Source: Dreissena polymorpha (Eukaryota > Mollusca > Bivalvia > Myida > Dreissenidae). From it: DNA of 64,000 bases. A program made the translations under genes and the position numbers. Location of the stretch: positions 1,023,292 through 1,087,291 of the forward strand of contig NC_068360.1 of assembly GCF_020536995.1 (NCBI RefSeq), written 5' to 3'. Of this stretch, positions 12,741-25,275 are shown piece by piece. Every line of letters starts with the position of its first letter. Position 1 is the stretch's first letter. The notes beneath the pieces were generated by a model that made no database searches, had not been told where the DNA came from, and was given only the letters and a program-made list of their open reading frames with translations.

Positions 12741-14284
12741 TATCTCTGTTTGCTGTATGTATATTTATGTTAAGTTTCGTTTCAGTTGTAATTATTTGCC
12801 GTTGTGATAAAACTTAAAATACACACACCAAGAAAAGGTATATTCAATAGTTGAACAATTTATTAGGAGTCCGCATATCCCTCGTACAAAGGAAACGCTT
12901 GTTGGGCAGATTTATGACAATATAGTTGTACATTATCAAGATCAACTGCTTTTGATATATATGCAAATTATGCTTCCCAAATGGCCTGTTGATATATGGC
13001 TGTTTTGTGTATTCAAATATTATTTACTAAATATTATACTCACGTTGTCAGTAAATAAAATGCATTTTCCGGTATGCTTCATTTTCGGATGCATGGTAAA
13101 TATAAACGAAACACTTAATGCAATTATCATTACTTATAGCAAATGTGTGTGCCATTAACATATATTACTATAAATTTAAACTTCGTTTTGTTATCACTGT
13201 TTTTTTACTCTGTAATTATCTTGTTGGGTCACATCTATGTCCATCTCGGCGGTAGCGTCTTTCCTCTTGGCGTTTTTATCGCGGCCAATCAAAATCATGC
13301 TTTGATTTCACATTTGGTTATATTTGTTCGTATATAAACTACATGGTTGCATGCGTATTTGATCGCTTTTGAATATTTGGCTGTTTCGATATCAGTCTTT
13401 CTTGGTTTAATTTTAAAATGCATGGCATTACAGTATGTGTATGTCGTGTGTTCTTCATTGAACAGATTTCTGATCAACATACGTGCGGTGTTTATTATAC
13501 AATTTTCTTCAACGTCCAGTGCTAACATATCTTACCGCACATCTGAACCGTCGATGCCCAAACGGAATCAAACAAAACTGTGTCATTGCAATTTTTTGTA
13601 GAGTTTAAATTTGAACGCCGAGTTTTTCATTCGGGCTGTTATGGAATGTTCGGCATGAAATGGGCAAAAACTAAATTTTGGAACATTCCGGAACGCACTG
13701 ATATTGACTCGAATGGCCTTCTTCCAAATTTCCAAAAGATTTTATCCACAACGCGCGGTTGCTGTAAATTACGGAATGACATCGTATTTCCCAAAATAAT
13801 GAGTGTAAGAGTTTTAGCTCAGGTATACAATATTTTATTGATTACGTCTATGCAAGAAGAGTGGGATGAATCGGTACAATACTTAAAACTTATATTGTAC
13901 TTATTTTCATACTTATATTGAATTTCAGGTTGAAGTTTACACCTCGTCTGAACACGAGTGTACACGTCTTAATTATAATACGTTAAGTATATTTCTATGA
14001 GATAAGTCATGCCTTGCATTAAGATAAGCATTAATTATGATTAATTGTGCCTCCAAGTGAATTATCGATAAACAAACGACTTCTCTTCGGCTCTAGCATA
14101 TATTATAGTTTTGGAACTTAATCACTTGATGAGCTTTCAATTTGTTGATAATAGATGTATTGACAACTTCAACACAGATTCCATGATATCGTCACCTTTC
14201 ATTAAACGATATTGCAAAACATACAACACCAAAAAGATTGGCATAACTACGGTGGCATAGAGATAATTTACTGCTCTTGTTTTT
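12741..14284. other. Non-coding stretch, partly shared with duplicate B
   Basis: From about 13,483 on this matches 37,560 onward. The block 13,600-13,800 is well conserved between the duplicates, but no reading frame is kept in both copies, so I do not call a gene. Confidence 0.4.
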
Positions 14285-14900
14285 AATTGCACTCAATATT
14301 GTTGTTTTTCATATGTCGTTCCCACGATATACTCACTCGAGGGAACGAGTTACTATCTCGAGGAAACGACTGGTTTAGTCCTCGGAACGACTTACTAAGT
14401 CAAGGGAACAAGATAGAAAAAGAGGAGTGCAAAACTAAATGAAAGAGATGTGCAATAAAGAGGTTCAGGAAGTAAAAGACGGGTGCATTTAACAAAAGAG
14501 TGGATAATTTTAGCTAATACGAGAAAACGACCTACTAACTCGTGGTTATGAGTTAGCTATGTCGTGGGAACGACAAACTAAGTCGAGAAAACGAGATTAA
14601 AAATAAAAATGCAAAACTAAAAACAAGAGCGAAGAAATTAATTATTTTGTTTTCTGAAATGTTATATTTTGTTTTCCCTACTTTTAACTTTTATATGTTT
14701 TTTTTCGATTTTTTATTTTGTTTTCTAGACTTTTATATTTTGTTTTCTTATGTGTTTCAATTAAGATGAACGTATGATTCGAATAATCTGAGGGACAACC
14801 GTCAAATCTCATTGGTCGACCAATTAGTATCGCGTGAGCATTGCACTCGTCTTTTTTATTTCGGTCGCTCGAATGGAGAGTAAGCGATCTCTGGGTATGG
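14285..14900. mobile_element. Palindromic element with CGTTCCCACGA motifs (duplicate A)
   Basis: Repeated, oppositely oriented motifs: CGTTCCCACGATATACTCAC, CTCGAGGGAACGA, CGTGGGAACGACAAACTAAG, CGAGAAAACGAGAT. Further on is the perfect palindrome ATTGGTCGACCAAT. A shorter counterpart lies at 38,355-38,760. Looks like a non-autonomous DNA element; edges are approximate and no transposase is seen. Confidence 0.45.
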
Positions 14901-16291
14901 AACCAACTTCGGTCATAGTAGTGGAAAAAAAACATGAATTTTATCGAACGACACTCGAGTCACGTGTCAATGTTCAAACATTATGTATCCTATCCTGCAG
15001 GTGCAAATGGAATTTCAATTTTTAAATACGTAACATTTACGCAAGCTTGGACACAAACAAAACCGCTCGTCAGTGAAAGATCTTCCCCACACAAAACATG
15101 ATTTTATATGTACTCAATACTCAAGCTTAATGATGGTTCAGAATAAAACAGAATTTCTTGCAGCACCAAAATATTTTATTTGACGAAAACCCTAACGAGA
15201 AAAACATATATACATCCATTAGTAAACGTCATTTGTTTTAGGTAAGCATTGTTTTTGTTTGCATAACTATTTTTATTACACACTATTAATAAAGTGTATT
15301 GTGTGGTATATTAGTAACAGTACACAGAACGAAACCTGCCTAAATGTTGTTGTTGCTGTGATGTTTTCAGTGGTTAAAGCGTATACGTGGATTTTTTTGG
15401 TCATGTATCAAATTCTGGTATGTAAACTCTTTGGAGTATATCTTAAAGCAGCCGAAAACGCATGGGCCAATCCTTAAAGCCACACACCTTGAAATGAAAG
15501 TAAATTTAAGTATAAATAAGAAACATATTTTACGTATGCTAATAAGAATATATATGATGGTTACAAGGTAGAAATCCGTATTTTGCGCTTTAAAACTTAA
15601 AAATAATCGCGTTTGGCGAAATGGACGTATACGTATAGAAATCCTTCTTTCGGTTTTAAAATTAAAAAAAAAACACTATATTCTAACTAGGCAATAGATT
15701 TGATGACAATGTTGCATACTTTCAGATTGCATCTATATGTATTGAATAACATGTATTTCATTTCAATGTGTGTTGCTTTAATAATACATCAAACTGTTTA
15801 AATTACAACACTGATTTGGGCGAGCAATATAACTGAAAATACTGTAAAATTAACTGTAACTTATGTATCTACTTACCATATACCGTGTGATAATTGTGTA
15901 TGTTATTGCCTTTAATGATGGATATAAAACACCATTTTATTATTTAATGGGTTTCCTTCTTAATAAACTGGTAATAAAAGCAAACAGTCCATAACAAAAA
16001 TCCACATGTTGTGCCTTTTCATTATTAACGAAACGAGTGGGTGTTTCAAAGAACGATCAGTAAGAAAACACGGAGCTATCAATGGTTTGTGTATGCTTCT
16101 TAATACTTGCTTGCGAACATTTATGGATAACTGTTATCTTACTAGGAATAAGCAACACGTTTAACGTCCACTAGGATGTGTTCAAACAGAAACAAAAAAA
16201 ACATATTAAAAAACTGATCAGGAGTAATGGACACTCGTGTTTTTCTATTTGACATTGATCTGACTTTCTTCATTAAAAATGAAAACATTAA
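14901..16291. other. Non-coding stretch (duplicate A)
   Basis: AT-rich; alternates between segments shared with duplicate B (15,000-15,500; 15,820-16,150) and A-only pieces. No gene or structured RNA recognised. Confidence 0.4.
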
Positions 16292-16738
16292 AGCGGCCTT
16301 TTCACAAATTTTGGCATGTTTTGAAGTTGTCATTAATTGCTTTATATTGATAAATGTAAACATTGGATCTAAAAAGCTTCAGTAAAACATCAAGGATAAA
16401 ATTTAAAAAAGAGAAAAAGGTAACTCTCAGCAGGGCTCGAACCACTGAGCCCTGGAGTCCTGGAGTAAAAAGTCTACCGCTTCGACCACTCGGCCATCTT
16501 TCCTAATACAATGTCAGACGTATTTTGTACTTTATATAAGCAATCCTCGTAGTTTCACAAAATATAACGACAACAACAGAACTCTCCAAATTAATAATTC
16601 GTTTCTCGTAGCAACGCTTCATAATATTCAGGTTTTTAAATCGCCAAAAGATGCATAGATAATGATGGCTATTTTAGAGCATGGTTAATGTTCAGTATTA
16701 CTGTTCCCTCACACATTTTGCGAATCTAAAACAACTTT
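16292..16738 (-). mobile_element. TTAA MITE with tRNA-like core, copy 3 (3' end missing)
   Basis: Begins after TTAA with AGCGGCCTTTTCACAAATTTTGG. The reversed tRNA core is the best preserved of the four: A box TGGCCGAGTGG and B box GGTTCGAGCCC on the minus strand, near 16,430-16,497. The right terminal repeat is lost about 16,738. Absent from the matching place in duplicate B (about 39,920). Confidence 0.75.
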
Positions 16739-16879
16739 TACATATGCATGGAAACCCTCTGTGACAACAACGGATGCTTTTCTATCAAATAATAAATAAA
16801 CGGGCAAACTAACCATAACATTATTTTCTCATTCATTATTTCATAGGAAAGAAATCAGTTATTGTCACGGATGCTTTCA

Positions 16880-19273
16880 ACATATTATGCAGGTGGAGAG
16901 TTATCGGTTGATGTACGCTTCTTGTCCCAAGGGTTCCGAACACTTAATATACCTGGTAAACCATACGGACCGTTTTTATTTTATTTATTTTTTTAAAGAA
17001 AACCCGGATACGCCCGATCGCAGAGTACTTCACAAAGGCATCTTTAACCGCGATGGTATCCGTAGAGAAGCTTGCTTTCTTTCATATGCTGCGATGTTGG
17101 TGGCGGTTCCAGATCTTTCCAAGCGCTCTTGCGAGCATTTAAGTGTGTCGGAGCGGGGGCAGCTCGCTGATCTGCTGCTGGCAGAGTACCAGTGAGTGTT
17201 TGCAAGGGACGGGTTAGACCCTGCTCTATTACTTCTATCTCTCATTAAATCGGGTCGGTTCGGTCAAGCAGCGTGTGTGGCTTGTTTTCGGGGTTCGAAG
17301 ATGCGCTTCTGCAGAAATTTGTGGGATCCAGGAGTCTTTATCTGAGTGGTTTTCCGCCTCGTTCTTATGTGCAAGCGAGACAACATGGCCAGGTTGTATA
17401 CAACTTTGGGTATTGAATGATGTCACTGTTAAAAAACGGTTTCCTAGCTCCTAATTGATGATTGTGTCGATACCCTGGCTGTTCGTGTTTGGTTCTCCAA
17501 TTTCGATGCAAACTTTGTCTACTGGCAGGTGACCATCACAGAGCCGGACCGCAAGAAGACGTATTTCGTGTCTTCGTATGGTCTCTTTGAGCACGTAATA
17601 TTGGGTTTTTGTTTGTGCCACGACCCGCAACATTATCCCGAGAAATGAGTCTTCTACTTCGGAGTCTTTACAGGAAAACAATGTTGGTCTTTCTTGAAAA
17701 TGTTATGGTCCTAAGTAGCTCATTTTCAGATGACTGAGCACCGACTATGTTCCGACTGCGGGTTAAAGCTTGGGATCAAGATGGGTGTTCTTTATCGGCG
17801 ACAGGTTGATTTGCTGTGTTGCAGGGAAGGCGGAAAAGTGGTGCATAGACCAATGCTTTCCATATGAGTTCTAATGATGTGGCATGTTTAACTGGCCTTG
17901 CCAATAATCACCGGGTGTTCATACATGTAATGAACTAATAATATGTAGCATTACCATTGTATCTGGTCATGGGTAAAATACATTTCACATGTTAGCCTGA
18001 GCAACAGCAGCCGTTTGATGCGGTAAATGAAGCCTTGATGACAGCCGCGGTATTGGGTCTCTCAAACCAGCACGAAGGGTACGCACCGGGAACGGAGACC
18101 TCATATGTAGCAATAGGGTTGGAGCTTATTCAGGCTCTAACTTGCAGGGGAGCGCTTGATAGCATATGGTTGTTATGCTTCGACCAGGGTAAGAGACAGT
18201 ATTGCACCACCAAGAAAAATCAGTACGGTTTACACATTAGTTTTGACATAACTTGCTTGCTAAGCACTTCACTATCAGGACTGACCACTCAAGTTTAATA
18301 GTGTAGTTTTGTATTTTGTGAACAACAGGACTGACCATTGGCTGAATAAAGAACATTTTACGCTTATCGATCAGGTGCTGTGATCCCGCTTCATGGGAAG
18401 TTAATGAACGAATGGGAATTTAGCTTGAACCATGATATTCTTTGTGCAGGTCCTCAGAGTACAAATAACGAATGGCGTGGTAAGGGAGCAATTTGTTCGG
18501 TTGAACAAGGCCGTAGCAAGGTTTGTTTTCAACCATGAAAAAGAAGTTTAACCTGAAGAGGAAAGGCCCTGTGACCGATTACAAGACTTGTGAGATGTCC
18601 CATTTGGACTTTATGGTCCTCTCCCAGGTACGCTTGAGGTAATTAGTACATACTCATAATGGTTGACATTTCACCAAGTTTATGGAATGTGTCCACATTC
18701 CAAAGCAGACAGCAGAAAAGACAGCTCATTCCTCTGCTGACAATTTTTTCTTGAGATTTGATCTCCCCCTTCATAAATTATTGGACCAGGGCCGCGATTT
18801 CAAGAGTCATGCAGCGTGTTAAATTCACATGGCTCGCACAGCAACAGAGTGGCTGGCCATCGACAAATGGATCAACAAAAGGACAGATTTAGCGTTACAG
18901 CCAAACGCTGATTGACGCCAATATGTGTTACACTGGTCAGAACCAGAACCAGTGGGAACTGAACCTGAAGCAGATTGCTAGAGCACTGCGTGTCTCTGTC
19001 AACCTTCATTTTGAAGCTTGGCCGTGAGTTGATTATCCCGGCGGGTTTGATGTTTCCGCAGAGGTGAAGCATATGTTATACGTCCTTGATACCGCAATCG
19101 TCAAATGAAATTGCAAAAAGCTGTGCCCGATATGAAAGGGACCGGGCTTGATGGTAAAACAACTCTCGAACCTCTATAATTTTTTCATATCAAGCTGAAT
19201 ACGGTTCTGGTCTCCATTAACCATGATCTCCTGAAGCCGTGTCGGGACAGGGCTTTTCGTGGTGGTGAACAAA

Positions 19274-19312
<39 letters not shown>

Positions 19313-19314
19313 GG

Positions 19315-19394
<80 letters not shown>

Positions 19395-20620
19395 GGAGAA
19401 GAGAGAGAGAGATGAGAGAGGAGGAGAGAGAGAGAGGAGAGAGAGAGAGAGGCAAGGTGGCCCCAAGCAAATTGGATGCTGGAGATAATCTGTACTGTCT
19501 GTGTCGTAAGCAATTGCAGGAACGGTTCATGATACAGTGCGATCATTGCAAGGAGACGCACCATGGGTAATGCGTGATTGTGACCTCCACAAAACCTTTG
19601 ACACAAAGAATAACCGATATCTCTCATGTATACCATGTCTTATTTATTTGCGAAGCATGACCAGTTACTGTTACATGGATATGTACGATCGACGGGTGAA
19701 GGGCTTCCTAGGTGACGGCATCTTGCGTCAGCTCGGGATAGATTACGATGGAAAATCAAGGTCAACCTGTGAGCTCTTGTCACCAGTTTCAGTGACCTTC
19801 GCTCTTGTCCTGCCGTTCCTTTTATTAAGACATAATATTTCCACTGGAGATATTCAAACCTTGGTCTTTATACATCTTACACTTACGTGCAGATTGACTA
19901 GTTCTGTTACTTACTTAGTTACTTGGGAGGCCAGATGTAGCAGGGTCTGGTAGGACTTGTCTCAACCACTTCGTGCCCTTTGCGGAATGGTGTGGGCAGT
20001 CCACTTCATTACGGGTGTTTCCATACCTGGAGAAGTACCATGCCCTTGCCCTGTATTGAAGGGGCGCAGAACTTAACTGGATGACGGGAGGTCTACATGA
20101 AAGATCCTTAACATCTTGACGGAGATTTTGGGCCGTTACAAACGGGTTAACCTTTACTGATTCCATGGGGACATAAAAGTTTGTCCGTGCCTTCACGGAC
20201 GCTTTTCCGAATACGTACCTGGGGAATACTCACGGTACCGGAGTCTTCAAGGAGGCGGCAAAGCTTGCGCATCTAATGGTACCTACTGACAGACTTGATG
20301 GAGACCGCGAGAGGCAGGCTTTGGGTACTGTCGCATTTATTTGGCCACGGTAGCCCGTGTGCTGTACCGCTAGGCATGTTTGGAGATTGACGTGTGCTAC
20401 CGAATGCGGTGCCACTGCATGATCCTCTATCCAGCAAACTTACTTTGTAATCGTGTTTTAAAATAAATTTCATGTGGATAAAACATTTGGTGCTTAAGGT
20501 CCGCACATTTGGGCCGTATCGTCCGAATATCCGATCCGTATTGCCTGGTCTGTATGGTCTTTGCTCTATATGGTCAATATACGGTTCTTACCGACTCCAA
20601 TACATAAGTCTATAACAGCC
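16880..20620 (+). mobile_element. Fossil Ty3/Gypsy retroelement with PHD-like and TatD-like tail (duplicate A)
   Basis: Decayed element in the order pre-RT linker (about 16,890-17,200), reverse transcriptase (about 17,230-17,760), RNase H (about 18,000-18,400), integrase remnant (about 18,780-19,180), PHD-finger-like piece (about 19,470-19,570), TatD-like piece (about 19,860-20,420). No LTRs recognised. Heavily broken (more than ten breaks) and shared with duplicate B, so it predates the duplication. A GA microsatellite has grown inside it. Confidence 0.7.
19270..19452 (+). repeat. (GA)n microsatellite
   Basis: About 180 bp of GA repeats with occasional GG interruptions, inside the Ty3 fossil. 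Duplicate B has only a few GA units at the same spot (about 42,606-42,620), so the expansion is specific to A. Confidence 0.95.
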
Positions 20621-21462
20621 AGCGGTAAAGTTGCACTGATACGTGTATTTCGATATTGTTTTTTCATTAAAGTTTATTAGCAATTAGATGTTCTATTCCT
20701 TGAAAAATCATTGCCGCATTGGCATGGGCCCTTTGCATTGCTTTATGAAACACTTAAAACAGTTATCATAAAATCGCCGACGGAGTTCAAAATGTTTTCA
20801 CAGAAATGTTCGTTGGGAAGATTCTCTTTTTATCCGTTAGTCTCAGTAATAACCGCCGTAAAAAAGCAATTAAAACTGATCATGAATTACAACAGTTGTT
20901 TATGCATGGGTTCTTAAGCTTTTTAATAAGCTTAAATGAATGCTTACATGAGATTGATCTCAGTTTAATATAATATAAACTATAAAGAAAACTTTAAAAT
21001 CGTCTTCTTATAAACCCCTGAACGAATGTCTAATTATTTCACCGAAATGTACTAAATGAAATGGGTGAACAAAGAGTTCATTGAAAAAAGCAAAATCGGA
21101 TAGTTCAACACATCATTGGCCATCAAGCGTTGTGAATAACAAAACACCAAAACAGTAACTGGTCATCGAATTTTAAGAAATGGAAAATATATATGAAATT
21201 TTTACTATCAACACCAGACTTATTTAATTGCATTTTTCGATCGCAATTTAAAAGACTTTCCTTCTCAAAATGAAAATTCAACTTAATGTCGAATTGAATC
21301 TGTAGGCGTAAAAAGCCAACAATTTTGATAAACCTGAAAACTAGGTTTAAATGTTCATATTAATGTACAAAGTAAGTAATTCAAGTTTAAATGATGTCTC
21401 TCAATCCATGCATGATCAACGTTCTATCCGAATAACTTTAACGATTTGAATATATTTCAGTT
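20621..21462. other. Non-coding stretch (duplicate A)
   Basis: AT-rich, matching 43,860-44,590 in duplicate B. No gene recognised. Confidence 0.4.
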
Positions 21463-22170
21463 GAGCCTCGCTATAAGAATATGTGGCTTAAAACGCATGA
21501 GTAAAGTGTAGTCCTAGATTAGCCCTCCAAGTCCACGCAGGCTGAGCCTCGCTATGGGAATATGGGGCTTAATTTACATGCGCAAAGTGTAGTCCCACAT
21601 TAGCCCGCAATGTCTACACAGGCTGAGCATCGCTATGGGAATATTGGGCTTAATACACGTGCGTAAAGTGTAGTCCCAGATTAGCCCCCCTAGTCAACGC
21701 AGGCTGAGTCTCGCTATGGGAATATGGGGCTTAATGCACATGTGTAAAGTGTAGTCCAAGATAAGCCCTCCCAGTCCACACAGGCTGAGCCTCGCTATGG
21801 GAATATGGGGCTTAGTACACATGCGTAAATTGTAGTCCCAGATTAGCCCTCCAAGTCCACACAGGTTGAGTCTCGCTACGGGAATATGGGGCTTAATACA
21901 AATGCGTAAAGTGTAGTCCTTGATTAGCCCACCAAGCTCCGCACAGACTGAGCCTCGCTATGGGGATAGCGGGCTTAATACACATGCGTAAAGTGTAGTC
22001 CAAAATTAGCCCTCCGAGTCCGCACAGGCTGAGCCTCGATATGGGAATATGGGGCTTAATACACATGCGTACAATGAAGTCCTGGATTAGCCCTCCAAGT
22101 CTGCACAGGCTTATCTGAGACGACACTTTGCGGACATACATTTAACCCCATTTTCCCAAAGTGCGGCTCA
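21463..22170 (+). repeat. 81-bp tandem array derived from a palindromic MITE arm (copy A)
   Basis: About eight copies of an 81-bp unit (GCCTCGCTATGGGAATATGG, GGCTTAATACACATGCGTAA, AGTGTAGTCCCAGATTAGCC, CTCCAAGTCCGCACAGGCTG). It closes with the opposite MITE end (ACGACACTTTGCGG, CCCATTTTCCCAAAGTGCGG). The unit is the terminal arm of the element at 28,898-29,146, so this is one MITE whose arm was amplified. Confidence 0.85.
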
Positions 22171-23230
22171 TTTTAATAAAAAATCGAGTTAAAACTATTT
22201 TTGGTGAAATGATTTTCTGAATGCACGCTGTTCTTCATATGAATTGCAAATAAACTTTATATATATAACAAAACATGTGTCACACTTAAAGGCATGTAGG
22301 CGTTATAATACTATAATTTACGCATATTTCTTTATTCAATAATGTTCGCATTTCAAGAAAATCCGGTTTCGAAAATTACACCCATTGATGGGTAGTTCGT
22401 AATTTCTCGTGAATAATGGATAGCAGAATAATTGCTTAAAATACTTAGTCACTCAACATCTTGTTTTGGCGACAACCGATATGCAGCTTTAAAAAAATAT
22501 GAATTCATATAGAAGATTTAATAATTTTAACACCCCACATCAATTATTATGCGCCATATGCTTTTAACATCCACGACAAAATTCTCAAGATAAATCCTAT
22601 AAATTTTCGAATTTCGCTGTGTATATGGCGATTGCCTGTTTGAAGAATCCCGGTGTTCATGCAAGGTAAACTATGATCATTATTGAACTCACAAGTCAAT
22701 GAAAACTTCTGAAAATTGTATATGTGACATAAAAATGACATACAAACAACCGTGTCAATCTAAAATAAACAGGCACTTGCGTATTAAACCTTCGATAACC
22801 ATTTAAATATTGATAAAGCATCAACAGGATTTATACCGAGTTTGAAGTAATATCAGAAGATCATCCTGTGCGCAAAGATAATGTCAAATAAGTTAGGTAA
22901 ATGTATAAACCGTTCAAAAGTTTATTACGAAAACCTCGAAAATCAACCATTTGAAGCCATTTAGAACACCGATTATTATTTTACCCACATACGCCACACC
23001 AGTAACTTGCGTGCGATCTACTTTCAGCAATCTAGGTCAAATATTCCTAATACCAAACATAATTAATTAAATAAGAAGATCGTCTGCCATTGTGTGATTG
23101 TCTGGTATGAAAAATCGATAAAACGAAGTAGTTTGCAGTTTGCATTCAACAAACAGCATAAATGCATTCGTAAGTTACTTGATAATAGTTAAAAGATGTA
23201 ACAATACACTTTCAAATAAATACAGGACAA
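22171..23230. other. Non-coding stretch shared with duplicate B
   Basis: Matches 45,500-46,250 and 48,580-48,940 of duplicate B, where a 2.3-kb transposon interrupts it; here the site is empty (about 22,910). No gene recognised. Confidence 0.4.
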
Positions 23231-23510
23231 AGTGCATCAAGTCGCAATAGTCGAATGCAATTGCACACCAAACCCTGAATCTCCTGTAGACGCAACTATG
23301 GTGGCTGTGGATTGCAGATGGACATTCATCATTAGCACGGAGTACTTCCGTCGTCAATGTTTCATCCCTGAACAATGGACATCTCAGGAGGATGGGACCA
23401 GCGGAGCGACGTTGTTGATGTCGATAGCTTTACTTCTCCCAAGCATCAACTCGCCTCAGCCACAGCCAGCTGGACGACCTCTCGGCAGCTTGTCTCAGTT
23501 AGAATTATGC
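23231..23510. other. GC-richer block conserved between duplicates, unrecognised (A)
   Basis: Stands out from AT-rich flanks and matches 48,945-49,210. On the minus strand one frame reads CREVVQL, SLRWSHPPEM; another RRSAGPIL, LFRDETLTTE. No frame is open in both copies, and I recognise no family. Could be a decayed exon, an untranslated exon or promoter of the signal-peptide transcripts, or a transposon piece. Confidence 0.3.
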
Positions 23511-24611
23511 CTTAATTATGTTTTGATTTAAAAAGTTTCTTAAAATCCAGCATAAAATACATTTGTACTTAAGCATTCTGTAAGTTATTTAAACGGTAAA
23601 GTAAACTTACCTAATATTAAAAGTTTAAATTATGACTGTATATATCCCTAATATATGGTATTTCGCGAAGTAATTATGTGTTTACGTGTATATCAACCAA
23701 TAAATGGCTATCACAACACCCGGTTGGCGTTTAAATGGCTCATAAACTGTGAAGACGTAAATGTGGCATTAACAATAGGAATATTACCTTGCTCATTCAA
23801 CCGTCATTCATATTTGCAAAAGTTTCTAATGTTTGCAAACACATTTGGGACATGATATTATGTATTGAGACAGTTATTTAATTAATAGCAAGTTTATTTA
23901 TATTACATCGGTTGACATGTAAATGGGTTTCGATCAAAATAAACGCTCGGCCGCAATGTATTTTCATCATATTCATATGTGCAGAACTGCAAAAAATATA
24001 AGGTTGGCTAAATAATTATTTTTTATGGAAATTAATTTAGAAATCCCACTAAACATTATCAATGTTTTTGCCTTATACAAACAGCTTATTACACTACATG
24101 TATATCCATATGTAAACATTCTTTAGTTTTACAGATTTTGTGTCACTCTTTCCTGGTATAGTTCGCCTTAATGGGCCTTTTCAAAGTTTGGCTGTTTAAT
24201 TCATGATTCTTACAAAAATAATATTGTTTTATACATAAAACTGCCTCAAATGGCTTGAATGTTTTTGAATATGGGACAACTTGCATTTGGTCCGCATATA
24301 CATGTATTAGCCAAGACACTCTCCTGGTCATGCCTAAGCGTAGCTGCGACATTTTAATTTGTAAATTTTGAAGATAATGTATTCTCTTTGATAACATATT
24401 TGGACATACATACTCTAACTAACTATAATAATTTATCACAATTCGAATGTATAAACGTACTTTCAATAAAGGATCTGTACTTATTAATTTAAGTTCGTCC
24501 GTATGTATTTCTTGATCATGAGATGATCCGTATGAAAATATTGCTTAATTATCCAAAAAACAAAACTATTGTTTGGCAACGTCTATGTAGTAAGAAGTTA
24601 GTTTTTACAAA
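23511..24611. other. Non-coding stretch (duplicate A)
   Basis: AT-rich, colinear with 49,210-50,430 of duplicate B. Nothing recognised. Confidence 0.4.
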
Positions 24612-24695
24612 TTATGCCCTTCTCATTCAGTCGGTAGAGAATTGACTTTCAATCAATATTGATATCTTCGGGTCTCGGGTTCGAGTTCATTCTGC
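24612..24695 (+). repeat. tRNA-derived SINE head or tRNA pseudogene (A)
   Basis: CAGTCGGTAGAGAATTGAC resembles a D-arm/A box, followed by a perfect 5-bp anticodon-like stem (ATTGA…TCAAT) with loop CTTTCAA and a B box GGTTCGAGTTC. The T-arm does not pair and the variable region is too long, so it is not a functional tRNA. Counterpart at 50,440-50,522. Confidence 0.55.
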
Positions 24696-25275
24696 GTAAT
24701 TTAGTTTTGTTTTGGTATGGAGATGACAAAAACTACTAAACAGAGTATAAACTATTCAGTTCTTAACATTGACCGTTCAAATGCGGTTTCGCAACCTTTA
24801 TTCATTTGTGTTAAATGTGTAAACTGTGTCGTGTGGTTTTTAATGTATGGCATAAGCTATCGGTCAGTTGCCTTAACATTCTCTCCCTATAATTTTTCGG
24901 GTGTATCCATTCTCATACATTGTCTATATATATGCTTACCTGCTCAAATGAGCCAGTTGGTCGGCTAATGATGAGTTTCTTTATATGTTATTATTGTATG
25001 CCTATGGTTAAGGTGATAGCTTTTCTTGTTTGAGTACATGATCTGTCGTGAAACTTGTTGTAAACTATATGTTTTAAAGCACATGGTAAAAATATGAAAA
25101 TGTTTCGTATTGCTAAGTTGTTTCGTTTGTTTTTAAAATATTTGAATCGTGCAAGTTGTAAACCCATATAGCTCATCGCCACTAAATATAACATGTACAG
25201 AATGGGTGGGTAGATAAGATTAAGAAGGAACATACTATGTTCTACTAATACACGTTTTGTATGAAACATGTTTAA

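Larger units (their letters stand above)
7060..24880. repeat. Segmental duplication, copy A
   Basis: Direct repeat of 32,350-50,697, roughly 85% identical by eye in aligned blocks. Anchor pairs: 7,334-7,394 with 32,626-32,686; 8,100 with 35,990; 8,900 with 37,130; 13,490-13,800 with 37,560-37,870; 14,285 with 38,355; 16,850-20,600 with 40,060-43,850; 21,463 with 44,593; 22,600 with 45,900; 23,240 with 48,945; 24,620 with 50,440. Order and orientation are kept. The left edge lies inside intron 1 of the CUB gene; the right edge fades about 24,880. Confidence 0.85.

Noticed and set aside
13580-13921. 113-codon plus-strand frame, with a related frame at 37,694-37,876
   Set aside because: Sequence is conserved between duplicates, but the frames shift relative to each other and no family is recognised; probably an old repeat.
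16420-16500. Functional tRNA-Leu gene on the minus strand
   Set aside because: A and B boxes are good, but the acceptor stem is not formed and the module is a fixed part of a MITE seen in four copies.
19217-19570. Arg-Glu repeat or Ser-Leu repeat proteins on either strand
   Set aside because: Direct translation of the GA microsatellite.
21463-22170. CRISPR array
   Set aside because: Units are contiguous 81-bp tandem repeats with no unique spacers, in a eukaryotic genome; they derive from a MITE arm. The same holds for the other arrays in the window.
24612-24695. Functional tRNA-Glu-like gene (also 50,440-50,522)
   Set aside because: Anticodon stem fits, but the T-arm does not pair and the variable region is too long.
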